Below are positions 29,965 to 37,978 of a stretch of 64,000 nucleotides of DNA, piece after piece. How positions within the stretch are numbered: position 1 is the stretch's first letter; every line of letters begins with the position of its first letter. The stretch is from contig CAMDRO010000001.1 in assembly GCA_945906795.1 (NCBI GenBank), positions 62,001 through 126,000 on the forward strand. The letters are read 5' to 3'. The position numbers and the translations under genes are program-made. The notes under the pieces are model-generated. The model saw nothing but the letters and a program-made list of their open reading frames with translations, was not told the DNA's origin and made no database searches. The DNA comes from Spirosoma fluviale. GTDB lineage: Bacteria > Bacteroidota > Bacteroidia > Cytophagales > Spirosomataceae.

Positions 29965-31360
29965 GATGTAAAACTTCCACATTAGAAATAAGAACTTGTC
30001 CTCTTGATTTCAAAAAATCAATTTCAATATTTTTTACTTTTTTCTGCTTAAATGTAACGATGCGTTTATTGCCTATTGTCTGGCAAAATATTTCCTCTTT
30101 AGCTCCATTTTCATCTGTCAGTGTCACTTTAAATTGAATAATTCTTTGTCCCATAAATATCGGCTCCTGTACTAATAAGGCATTAATCATTTTTGGAGTC
30201 TGTAATTTAATTGAAATTTTAGGAGCTTGATCTTCAATATTTGCGGCCCAAAAAGTTTTACTATTTTTATCAATTAGCCCAGAATTAGGTTTTCCTGAAT
30301 GATTAGACGACGTATTAATGTGGTCCTTAGTAGTCAATAAATTGACGAGTCCCTTATCTCTTAATTGTTTAAAACCTATCATAGATGTTGAATCATTAGG
30401 ATGAATTAGCCCTCTTCTGTCAACAGGTATATTGAGTAATAAATTTGAATTTTTACCTACAGAAGCCACATAAATTTTCATTAATGAATCAGGCGACTTT
30501 ACTTTTAAATCCTGGTCAGCATGATAATACCAACCAGGTCTAATGGATACATCCACTTCAGGTGAAACCCAATGACTTCCATCTTGTTGCCCATTTCGAT
30601 ATAAATTAAATTTCGGAAATCCTGGATAAATCTCGTCCCGGTTAATTGGGCTCCATGTCTTGTCATAAGCAAAACCTCGCTCATTCCCCACCCACCTTAT
30701 ATCAGGGCCTGAATCAGAAAATTGTATGGCATTAGGCTGATATTTTAAGACGGTATTATGGAACAAAGGCCAATCATAAATTTGTTTTTTCCCGTTTGGC
30801 CCTTCACCATTAGCTCCATCATACCAAAATTCAAAGATGGGTCCATAATTGGTTAATAATTCTTTCTGCATTTCTGCATAGATCAAATTGTATTTATCTG
30901 TTCCATAATCCGGATGATTTCTGTCCCAGGGAGATAAATAAATCCCTAATTTAATTCCATATTTTTTACATGCCTCCGATAATTCTTTAACAACATCTCC
31001 CTTGCCATTTTTCCAGTTTGATTTTGCTACTGTGTGTGCTGTAAATTTTGATGGGTATAAAGCAAACCCATCATGATGCTTAACAGTTAAAATTAAACCC
31101 TTCATACCCGCATTTTTTGCAATTCTAGCCCATTGATTGCAATCTAAATTTGTCGGATTAAAGTTTACTGGATTTTCTTGTCCTTCACCCCATTCTAAAT
31201 TTGTAAACGTATTCATGTTGAAATGAATAAAGCCGTAATATTCTAATGCTTGCCAATCCACTTGTTTTTTACTCGGTATAGGGTTAATTACAGGAATATT
31301 TTGAGCAGAAGCTAGCCAATGCATATATAACAAAGATGAAATAAAGATTAGTTTTTTCAT
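29930..31360 (-). CDS. Exported alpha-L-fucosidase (GH29)
   Basis: Retaining fucosidase of 476 aa that releases L-fucose from glycans outside the cytoplasm. The signal peptide is residues 1-20 (ending ASAQ). The catalytic domain includes TVKHHDGFALYPSKF (substrate-binding His pair 95-96), YLSPWDRNHPDYG, and FEFWYDGANGEGP, where D181 is the likely nucleophile. The last 130 residues resemble a discoidin-like beta sandwich. It diverges from the fucP operon with 137 bases between starts, which supplies the imported sugar's context. Sequence type suggests a GH29 subgroup with linkage preference, which cannot be read directly. Confidence 0.92.
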   Translation of the reverse strand: MKKLIFISSLLYMHWLASAQNIPVINPIPSKKQVDWQALEYYGFIHFNMNTFTNLEWGEGQENPVNFNPTNLDCNQWARIAKNAGMKGLILTVKHHDGFALYPSKFTAHTVAKSNWKNGKGDVVKELSEACKKYGIKLGIYLSPWDRNHPDYGTDKYNLIYAEMQKELLTNYGPIFEFWYDGANGEGPNGKKQIYDWPLFHNTVLKYQPNAIQFSDSGPDIRWVGNERGFAYDKTWSPINRDEIYPGFPKFNLYRNGQQDGSHWVSPEVDVSIRPGWYYHADQDLKVKSPDSLMKIYVASVGKNSNLLLNIPVDRRGLIHPNDSTSMIGFKQLRDKGLVNLLTTKDHINTSSNHSGKPNSGLIDKNSKTFWAANIEDQAPKISIKLQTPKMINALLVQEPIFMGQRIIQFKVTLTDENGAKEEIFCQTIGNKRIVTFKQKKVKNIEIDFLKSRGQVLISNVEVLHLISTRNEPLYQ

Positions 31361-31427
31361 TTGGAAAAGGTAAGAATTAAATTGATTAAGGATGTTTTTA
31401 CATTTATTCTATAAAATAAACCGTGTG

Positions 31428-31435
31428 CAAATTTA
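31428..31435 (-). promoter_or_regulatory. Candidate -7 element for the fucosidase gene (TAAATTTG)
   Basis: Exact TAnnTTTG on the minus strand, giving a leader of roughly 60 bases before the fucosidase start. No clear -33 element was found. Confidence 0.38.
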
Positions 31436-31457
31436 AAATTAAAAAAAAGAAGGTATA

Positions 31458-31480
31458 TTGAAAGAATTTTATCCTTTCAA
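31458..31480. promoter_or_regulatory. Inverted repeat ahead of fucP, possible operator
   Basis: Perfect 7-bp arms TTGAAAG and CTTTCAA separated by 9 A+T-rich bases, ending 17 bases before the fucP start. It could be a regulator site or an mRNA hairpin near the start codon. No regulator gene lies in the cluster to pair it with. Confidence 0.35.
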
Positions 31481-31497
31481 ATAATAAAAACAATCCT

Positions 31498-32844
31498 ATG
31501 GCATTACCAACCTATGAAAATGAAAATTTAGAGGTATCTCAATCTACTAAAATAAACTACCTAATTCCATTTAGTTTAGTGACTAGCTTATTCTTTCTTT
31601 GGGGATTGGCCAATAGTTTAAATGGAACATTAGTTAAACAATTTCAAACAGCTCTTGACTTGCAACGTTGGCAAGCCAATATTGTCGAAACTGCTTTCTA
31701 TTTAGGATATTTTATCATGGCACTTCCTGCAGGATATGTAATGAAAAAGTTAGGTTATAAAATGGGGATATTAATAGGATTAATATTATATGCAGCCGGT
31801 GCGTTTTTATTTTATCCTGCAGCAGAAGTTAGATTGTATTCCTTCTTTTTAGCGGCATTATTTTTAATTGCAAGTGGAATAGCGTTTTTAGAAACTGCGG
31901 CTAATTTATATGTTACGGTATTGGGTGACCCTAAATCAGGGGATTTTAGGTTAAATTTTGCTCAATCGTTTAATGGGATTAGTATCATTTTAGGACCTGT
32001 CATAGGCGGTTTTTTTATATTTTCTGACAAAGAATATAGCCGAGAATTATTAAATAGTCTTCCTGCAGCTGAGGCGGAAGCCATTCGCATTTCTCAAGCT
32101 AATTCGGTTCAATTACCGTATTTAATTATCGGCATCATAGTTGCCATAGTGGCTGTATTATTTGCCATAACTAAAATGCCTGAAGTAACAGAAACGACCA
32201 ATAAGGTTGTTACTCAGACTAAAATAACTATAGCAAGTTTGTTAAAAAACAGGCATTTAACATTAGGGATTATAGCTCAATTTTGTAATGTAGGGGCTCA
32301 AGTATCATTATGGGGTAATTTCGTTGATTTGAAAATTGATTTAGCTAGTGATACAAATTTATGGATTGTTCAAAAAATATATCAAACTACTAGTGAAATG
32401 TCGCCAACTCAAATAGCAAGTTTTCATGCCTCTTTTGCATTTGTACTCTTTATGTTTGGTAGATTCATTGGTACCTATTTCATGAGTAAAAATGATTCAA
32501 ATAAAATTTTGGGAATCTATTCCATCGGGGCTGTGATATCGATTCTTATATCCATTTTTGGAGGAGGAGTGTATGCGCTAGTCGCATTAATGATGGTATA
32601 TTTCTTTCAATCGATAATGTTTCCAACTATATTTGCTTTAGCATGTAAAGACTTAGGTGAAGGTTCTAAATTAGCTTCGTCTTTAATTATTATGTCAATA
32701 GTAGGAGGGGCTATTGTTCCGCCAATTACTGCAGCATTATTTAAGGTAAGTACTTCTGTAGCTCTTATAATCCCTTTAATGTGTTTTATTTACATCGTAT
32801 TTTATTCGTACAGTGGGTATAAATTGCCAGTTAAAAAAATATAA
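31498..32844 (+). CDS. fucP: L-fucose:H+ symporter (FucP family MFS)
   Basis: MFS sugar/proton symporter of 448 aa, 12 helices, aligned in motif order to E. coli FucP: FFLWGLANSLNG, AFYLGYFIMALPAGYVMKKLGYK, FLETAANLYVTVLG, AQFCNVGAQVSLWG. E135 of E. coli is retained (LETAAN). The proton-linked D46 of E. coli is replaced by Gly (G43, codon 31624-31626), while TM2 has an extra Glu (E64, VETAF where E. coli has IQSAF). It starts the ten-gene fucose operon and its stop overlaps the mutarotase start (TAATG). Substrate is inferred from the neighbours. Confidence 0.86.
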   Translation: MALPTYENENLEVSQSTKINYLIPFSLVTSLFFLWGLANSLNGTLVKQFQTALDLQRWQANIVETAFYLGYFIMALPAGYVMKKLGYKMGILIGLILYAAGAFLFYPAAEVRLYSFFLAALFLIASGIAFLETAANLYVTVLGDPKSGDFRLNFAQSFNGISIILGPVIGGFFIFSDKEYSRELLNSLPAAEAEAIRISQANSVQLPYLIIGIIVAIVAVLFAITKMPEVTETTNKVVTQTKITIASLLKNRHLTLGIIAQFCNVGAQVSLWGNFVDLKIDLASDTNLWIVQKIYQTTSEMSPTQIASFHASFAFVLFMFGRFIGTYFMSKNDSNKILGIYSIGAVISILISIFGGGVYALVALMMVYFFQSIMFPTIFALACKDLGEGSKLASSLIIMSIVGGAIVPPITAALFKVSTSVALIIPLMCFIYIVFYSYSGYKLPVKKI

Positions 32845-33173
32845 TGAAAAAATATATTTTATTTTTAGATTTAATTAATGAAGAAAAATTGATTTTAGAA
32901 TATATAAATTACCATAAAGAGATTCCCTTGGCCATTAAAAAGAGTATTTTTGATTCTGGAATTATTTCTATGGAAATATATAGGTTTTGTGACCGATTAG
33001 CTATGGAAATTATAGCTAATGAAGATTTCAGTTTTGAACATAAAAATTACTTAGATACGAATAATTCTCATGTGATTGCTTGGGAAAAACTCATGTCTAC
33101 TTATCAAAAAAACATTCCAGGTGCTCCTGAAAATGTTAAGTGGGTTTTGGCCGAAAATATTTTTAAATTATAA
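32844..33173 (+). CDS. L-rhamnose/L-fucose mutarotase (RhaM family)
   Basis: Small (109 aa) dimeric alpha/beta-barrel enzyme that interconverts sugar anomers. Its layout matches RhaM/YiiL: YINYHKEIPLAIKKSIFDSGI (with the conserved His, H24), MEIYRFCDRLAMEI, then W-E-K-L-M and the C-terminal WVLAENIFKL. Within a fucose operon it most likely supplies the right L-fucose anomer to the dehydrogenase. It is coupled to fucP by TAATG and followed 3 bases later by the UxaA-like gene. Confidence 0.85.
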   Translation: MKKYILFLDLINEEKLILEYINYHKEIPLAIKKSIFDSGIISMEIYRFCDRLAMEIIANEDFSFEHKNYLDTNNSHVIAWEKLMSTYQKNIPGAPENVKWVLAENIFKL

Positions 33174-33176
33174 ATA

Positions 33177-34841
33177 ATGATTACGAAAAGAAAGGCTTTT
33201 CTGCAAATTAATGACGTTGACAATTTATTAGTAGCGTTACAAAATTTGAAAAAAGGCACTGAAATTATTCACAATGGTAACAGTATTATTTTGCAAGATG
33301 ATATTGATGCTAAACATAAATTTACCACAGAGACAATTCCAATTAATGGAGAAGCTGTAATGTATGGAGTTTTAGTAGGTATAGCCAAACAAGAAATTCC
33401 CCAAGGTGGCTTAGTTCATACATTTAATTTGCATCACGCATCACAAGAATTTAAAGGTAAAATCAAAGATTATCATTGGTCTCCACCTAATGTCGATCCA
33501 TGGAAAGAATTATCTTTTAATGGTTACCATAGATCCGATGGCCAAGTAGGCACTCAAAATTTTTGGCTTGTTATTCCTTTAGTATTTTGTGAGAACAGAA
33601 ATATTGAATTATTGAAAAATGCTTTTATCAATGGTTTAGGTTTTCAAAAAAATGACCCATTTACAGAGCAAGTAGTTTTATTTAAAAACCAAATTCAAAA
33701 TGGAGAAAAGTTAAAAAAGCCTGAATTTAATAAGTCTAAGAAAACGACATTGGTTCATAAAAGTGATTTGTTTAAGAATATAGATGGAATAAAATTTTTG
33801 ACTCATGAGAGTGGTTGTGGAGAAAACAAAGATGAATCAGATAATTTATGTTCATTATTGGCAGGTTATTGCTTGAACCCCAATGTAGGAGGGATAACCT
33901 TATTAAGTTTAGGTTGTCAAAATTCACAAATTAGCTTATTCCAACAAAAATTAAAGGAAAAAGATCCTGATTTTTCTAAGCCATTATATATTTTTGAACA
34001 GCAACAAGATGAAGGAAGTGGCGTAGAACAAATGTTAAATGAAGTTATTCATAAGACTTTTGAAGGTTTAATCGAGATTAATAAATGTAAGAGAACTCCT
34101 GCTCCATTGTCCAAATTACGTGTTGGGGTCAAGTGTGGTGGCTCAGATGGATTTTCGGGTATTTCTGCTAATCCAGCGATTGGGCATACCGCCGATTTAA
34201 TCGTGTCATTAGGTGGAACCGTCATGATTGCTGAGTTTCCTGAATTATGTGGAGTTGAACAGGAACTTCAAAATAGATCAATCAATAGCCAAGTAGCAGA
34301 TGATTTTGGACTAATGATGCGGGAATATGCTAAAAGAGCAGCAGCTGTAGGAGCTGGATTTGATATGAATCCTTCACCTGGTAACATTAAAGATGGATTG
34401 ATCACAGATGCCATAAAATCAGCAGGGGCGGCAAAAAAAGCAGGATCATCCCCTATAGTAGCCTCCCTAGGATATGGGCAATATGTTACGAAAAGTGGTT
34501 TAAATTTAGTTTGTACCCCTGGAAATGATGTATTAGCTACTACCGGTATGGCTGGGGCTGGAGCTACCATTCAATTGTTTACTACGGGTTTAGGAACGCC
34601 AACAGGAAATCCTATCTGCCCTATGGTTAAATTATCTACGAATACAAGGTTAGCTGAAAAGTTGCCTGAAATTATCGATATCGACTGTGGACCAATCATT
34701 TCTGGTGATAAATCAGTGGAAGAAGTAGGAGAAGAGGTTTTAAATTACATCATCAAATTAGCTTCAGGTGAAATTAATACCAAAGCAATGGATTTAGGAC
34801 AAGATGATTTTATGTTTTGGAGAAGAGGCGTTAAATTATAA
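33177..34841 (+). CDS. UxaA-family sugar-acid dehydratase, probable L-fuconate dehydratase
   Basis: Altronate/galactarate-dehydratase family protein of 554 aa. The N-terminal SAF domain (about 1-75) and the large catalytic part are fused, as in UxaA. Blocks include HESGCGENKDESDNLCSLLAGY, GCQNSQI, GVKCGGSDGFSGISANPAIG and GTPTGNPICPMVKLSTNT; the Cys residues probably bind Fe. In this operon the missing step is dehydration of L-fuconate. L-fuconate shares the C2-C4 configuration of D-altronate, UxaA's natural substrate, so this enzyme is the best candidate. An altronate role without uxaB or uxaC nearby is less likely. Confidence 0.82.
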   Translation: MITKRKAFLQINDVDNLLVALQNLKKGTEIIHNGNSIILQDDIDAKHKFTTETIPINGEAVMYGVLVGIAKQEIPQGGLVHTFNLHHASQEFKGKIKDYHWSPPNVDPWKELSFNGYHRSDGQVGTQNFWLVIPLVFCENRNIELLKNAFINGLGFQKNDPFTEQVVLFKNQIQNGEKLKKPEFNKSKKTTLVHKSDLFKNIDGIKFLTHESGCGENKDESDNLCSLLAGYCLNPNVGGITLLSLGCQNSQISLFQQKLKEKDPDFSKPLYIFEQQQDEGSGVEQMLNEVIHKTFEGLIEINKCKRTPAPLSKLRVGVKCGGSDGFSGISANPAIGHTADLIVSLGGTVMIAEFPELCGVEQELQNRSINSQVADDFGLMMREYAKRAAAVGAGFDMNPSPGNIKDGLITDAIKSAGAAKKAGSSPIVASLGYGQYVTKSGLNLVCTPGNDVLATTGMAGAGATIQLFTTGLGTPTGNPICPMVKLSTNTRLAEKLPEIIDIDCGPIISGDKSVEEVGEEVLNYIIKLASGEINTKAMDLGQDDFMFWRRGVKL

Positions 34842-34849
34842 TATTATTT

Positions 34850-35617
34850 ATGATTTTTTCATTAAAAAACAAAGTTGCGATTATTACAGGGGGTAGTTCG
34901 GGTATCGGAAGAGCTATAGCTATACTTTTTGCTCAACAAGGAGCGGAGGTTCATATATTTGATTTTAAAAGTTCACTAAGTGATGAAACTATTGCCGAAG
35001 TAAAAAAGTATCAACCTAATTCCAATTTTCATTCAGTAGATATTACAAACGAAGCATTAGTTTTACATGAAATAAGCTTATTTAATACCATTAATATTTT
35101 AATCAATAATGCAGGGATAGCTCAAATTGGGAATGTAGAAAATACAAGTTCGGAAGACTTTCAGAAAATTTTTGATGTCAATGTAAAAGGAGCTTTTAAC
35201 TGTATTAAAGCAGTTATCCCTATTATGGTCAACCATCAATCGGGTGTCATTTTAAATATGGCTTCGGTAGCTTCGTCCGTAGGTATTCCAGATCGATTTG
35301 GATATTCTATGACAAAGGGAGCCATAAAATCTATGACTCAGTCCATCGCCAAAGATTATATTTCAAAAGGGATTCGATGCAATTGTATTTCTCCAGCCAG
35401 GGTTCATACGCCATTTGTGGATGGATTTATTCAGAAAAATTACCCTAATAATCAAGCAGAAATGTACGAAAAACTTTCTGCTTCTCAACCTATAGGAAGG
35501 ATGGCTAAACCTATAGAAATTGCTCATTTGGCTTTATATTTATGTTCTGATGAAGCATCTTTTGCTACAGGTTGCGACTACCCATTAGATGGAGGTTTTT
35601 TATACTTAAACAATTAA
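34850..35617 (+). CDS. SDR oxidoreductase, probable 2-keto-3-deoxy-L-fuconate dehydrogenase
   Basis: Classical short-chain dehydrogenase of 255 aa. The cofactor loop is TGGSSGIGRA (13-22), D38 after strand two indicates NAD+, and the active site is S139 or S142 with Y152 and K156 (GYSMTKGA). The stretch SSVGIPDRFGYSMTKGAIKSMTQSIAKDYISKGIRCN and the ARVHTPFVDGFI loop resemble 2-keto-3-deoxy-L-fuconate dehydrogenases of Xanthomonas type. It would oxidise C4 to give the diketo acid cut by the FAH-family hydrolase two genes downstream. Confidence 0.85.
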   Translation: MIFSLKNKVAIITGGSSGIGRAIAILFAQQGAEVHIFDFKSSLSDETIAEVKKYQPNSNFHSVDITNEALVLHEISLFNTINILINNAGIAQIGNVENTSSEDFQKIFDVNVKGAFNCIKAVIPIMVNHQSGVILNMASVASSVGIPDRFGYSMTKGAIKSMTQSIAKDYISKGIRCNCISPARVHTPFVDGFIQKNYPNNQAEMYEKLSASQPIGRMAKPIEIAHLALYLCSDEASFATGCDYPLDGGFLYLNN

Positions 35618-35622
35618 ATACC

Positions 35623-36297
35623 ATGAAATTAAAACTAATTTTCACCTTGTTATTAACATCAACTCTATTTTCGTTCAAAGCTGATAATCCAATTAAAATT
35701 TTATTTTTTGGCGATTCCATTACACAAGCGGGTATCGGAAAAACAGGCTATATAACTAAAATGGCAGAAATGCTTTCTTCCAAAGGTTTATCAGGAAAAT
35801 ATGAATTAATTGGGGCAGGTATAGGCGGCAACAAGATATATGATTTGTACCTACGACATGAAGAAGATGTGATTGCCAAGAAACCTAATGTTGTTGTGAT
35901 TTACATTGGAATTAATGACGCATGGCATAAAACTTCCTCTAGAACAGGAACAGATTATGACAAGTTTGAAAAGTTTTATCATGCTTTAATTCAGAGGATA
36001 CAAAAATCTGGCAGTCAAGTAGTTATCTGTACGCCTACATTAATTGGTGAGAAGTATGACTCAACCAATGAGAATGATGGGGATTTGAATTATTTTTCAA
36101 CGGTTATACGAAAAATAGCTTTAGATGAAAAATGCAAATTGATTGATTTACGTAAGGCTTTTATCGAGTATGAAACTAAATTTAATACTGAAAATAAAGC
36201 GTTAGGTATTTTAACTTCAGATCGAGTTCACTTAAATGAAGCAGGAAATATTTTCTTAGCGGAAGTTATGTGGGATGTATTAAAAGACATAAAATAA
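35623..36297 (+). CDS. Exported SGNH/GDSL-type esterase
   Basis: SGNH hydrolase of 224 aa. I place the start at the ATG at 35623, since this gives a signal peptide (MKLKLIFTLLLTSTLFSFKA) and lies 5 bases after the SDR stop; an upstream ATG at 35572 would only overlap the SDR. Catalytic blocks: GDSITQAG (Ser32), IGAGIGGN, IGINDAWH (Asn98), and SDRVHLNEAG (Asp200/His203). It probably removes acyl groups from glycans in the periplasm, which would fit release of acetylated fucosides, but no substrate can be read. Confidence 0.87.
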   Translation: MKLKLIFTLLLTSTLFSFKADNPIKILFFGDSITQAGIGKTGYITKMAEMLSSKGLSGKYELIGAGIGGNKIYDLYLRHEEDVIAKKPNVVVIYIGINDAWHKTSSRTGTDYDKFEKFYHALIQRIQKSGSQVVICTPTLIGEKYDSTNENDGDLNYFSTVIRKIALDEKCKLIDLRKAFIEYETKFNTENKALGILTSDRVHLNEAGNIFLAEVMWDVLKDIK

Positions 36298-36302
36298 AAA
36301 AG

Positions 36303-37148
36303 ATGAAATTAGTAAGAATTGGAAAGCTTAATGAAGAAAAACCAGCTGTATTTGTCGATAACAAATACTTTGATGTTTCAGATTATATCCATGATTTCAA
36401 TGAATCGTTTTTTGAAAACGATGGCATTAAAAAATTAGAAAATATCGTTTTAACTAAGACATTAAACGAAATACAACATCCAGAAAGGATTGGTTCTTGT
36501 GTAGCTCGCCCATCAAAAATTATATGTGTAGGTTTAAACTATATAGATCATGCAAAGGAAACCGGAGCTGAAATACCGAAAGAACCCATATTGTTTTTTA
36601 AAAGTACCACTGCATTAAATGGCCCATTTGATGATGTAGTCATACCTAAGAATTCTTCGAAAACAGATTGGGAGGTTGAGTTAGCCATTGTAATTGGTAA
36701 AAAAGCTCAATATGTATCTGAAGAACAAGCTTATGATTATATCGCAGGATATTGTTTGCATAATGATTATTCCGAAAGAGAGTTTCAATTAGAAAGGGGA
36801 GGAAATTGGTCAAAAGGAAAAGGTTGTGATACATTTGCTCCCTTAGGGCCATTCTTGGTTACTAAAGATGAAATTAAGGATGTTCATGATTTAAATATGT
36901 GGTTAGATGTCAATGGCAAGAGATTTCAAGTGAGCAATACGAATCAGTTAATATTTAATGTACCCCAAGTGGTATCTTATATTTCTCAATTTATGACATT
37001 GTTGCCAGGGGATGTAATTAGCACAGGTACTCCGCATGGTGTTGGACTTGGTTTAAAGCCACCTGTGTTTTTACAATCAGGAGATTGTGTAACTTTAGGT
37101 ATGGATGGCTTGGGAGAGCAGAAGCAAATATTAGTCGCTTATTCTTGA
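36303..37148 (+). CDS. FAH-family hydrolase, probable 2,4-diketo-3-deoxy-L-fuconate hydrolase
   Basis: Fumarylacetoacetate hydrolase-fold enzyme of 281 aa. The ATG at 36303 is chosen over 36270, because the family N-terminus begins MKLVRIG and the earlier start would overlap the GDSL gene. Visible are CVGLNYIDHAKETG, the metal site E124/E126 (DWEVELAIVIG) with D155 (HNDYSERE), and ISTGTPHGVG. In the L-fucose oxidative pathway this family splits the diketo acid to pyruvate and L-lactate. Stop and next start overlap by one base (TGATG). Confidence 0.88.
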   Translation: MKLVRIGKLNEEKPAVFVDNKYFDVSDYIHDFNESFFENDGIKKLENIVLTKTLNEIQHPERIGSCVARPSKIICVGLNYIDHAKETGAEIPKEPILFFKSTTALNGPFDDVVIPKNSSKTDWEVELAIVIGKKAQYVSEEQAYDYIAGYCLHNDYSEREFQLERGGNWSKGKGCDTFAPLGPFLVTKDEIKDVHDLNMWLDVNGKRFQVSNTNQLIFNVPQVVSYISQFMTLLPGDVISTGTPHGVGLGLKPPVFLQSGDCVTLGMDGLGEQKQILVAYS

Positions 37149-37978
37149 TGATTGATTCACATCAACATTTTTGGACTTATCAGGTAAATCGAGATGCTTG
37201 GATTACGGAAGATATGGCAAGAATTCGTAAAAATTTTTATCCCAACGATTCACATGAATTATTTGTCAATAATGATATAGATTGTTGCATTGCCGTGCAG
37301 GCAGATTCATCTGAAGATGAAACATTGTTCTTGATTTCATTAGCTGAACAATCTAAATTCATTAAAGGTATTGTTGGTTGGGTCGATTTGCAAGCTAAAA
37401 ATATAGAAAGTCGCCTAACTTACTTTTCTCAATTTGAACTAATTGTTGGGTTTAGGCATGTAGTTCAGTCAGAAACGGATCCTGATTTTTTAGTTAGACC
37501 TGATTTTTTAAGAGGAGTGCAATTACTTGAATCGTTTGATTTTACTTATGATTTGTTAATTTATCCGAATCAATTAAATGCTGGAATTGAATTTTGTAAG
37601 AAAAATTCGAATCAAAAGATTGTATTAGATCATTTGGCTAAGCCACCTATTAAAACTGGGGATATTTCAGAATGGAAAAAGTATATTAAAAAGTTCAAAG
37701 AATTAGAAAACGTATCTGCTAAAATTTCCGGATTAATTACAGAGGCCGAATGGTTTAATTGGAATGAAAAAGACATTTTTGATATCATTGAAATATCTTT
37801 AGACGTATTTGGCAGAGATCGATTGATGTTCGGTACTGATTATCCTGTTGTACTGGTAGCAGAAGAATTGTCGAGTTGGATTAGTACATTTAAGAAATCT
37901 ATAGCTAAATTATCTTCTGATGAAATAAAAAAAATCACTATTGATAATTGTGTTCAATTTTATAAAATAGAATTATAA
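37148..37978 (+). CDS. L-fuconolactonase (amidohydrolase superfamily)
   Basis: Amidohydrolase-2 type lactonase of 276 aa that opens L-fucono-1,5-lactone to L-fuconate. The start at 37148 gives MIDSHQHFW, the standard N-terminus with the HxH metal/active pair (H5, H7); a longer frame starting at 37085 lies within the previous gene. Other family blocks are VGFRHVVQSE, LLIYPNQLN, VLDHLAKPPI and MFGTDYPV (metal Asp). Coupled on both sides by one-base overlaps (TGATG before, TAATG after). Closest described homologues are L-fuconate pathway lactonases. Confidence 0.9.
   Translation: MIDSHQHFWTYQVNRDAWITEDMARIRKNFYPNDSHELFVNNDIDCCIAVQADSSEDETLFLISLAEQSKFIKGIVGWVDLQAKNIESRLTYFSQFELIVGFRHVVQSETDPDFLVRPDFLRGVQLLESFDFTYDLLIYPNQLNAGIEFCKKNSNQKIVLDHLAKPPIKTGDISEWKKYIKKFKELENVSAKISGLITEAEWFNWNEKDIFDIIEISLDVFGRDRLMFGTDYPVVLVAEELSSWISTFKKSIAKLSSDEIKKITIDNCVQFYKIEL

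Noticed and set aside
33177..34841. Calling this gene a plain altronate dehydratase for hexuronate use
   Set aside because: No uxaB, uxaC, uronate transporter or kdgK lies nearby, whereas every neighbour fits fucose oxidation.
35572..35622. Earlier start for the GDSL esterase
   Set aside because: It would overlap the SDR gene and hide the signal peptide that begins at 35623.
37085..37147. Earlier start for the fuconolactonase
   Set aside because: It lies within the FAH-family gene; the family N-terminus MIDSHQHFW begins at 37148 in TGATG coupling.
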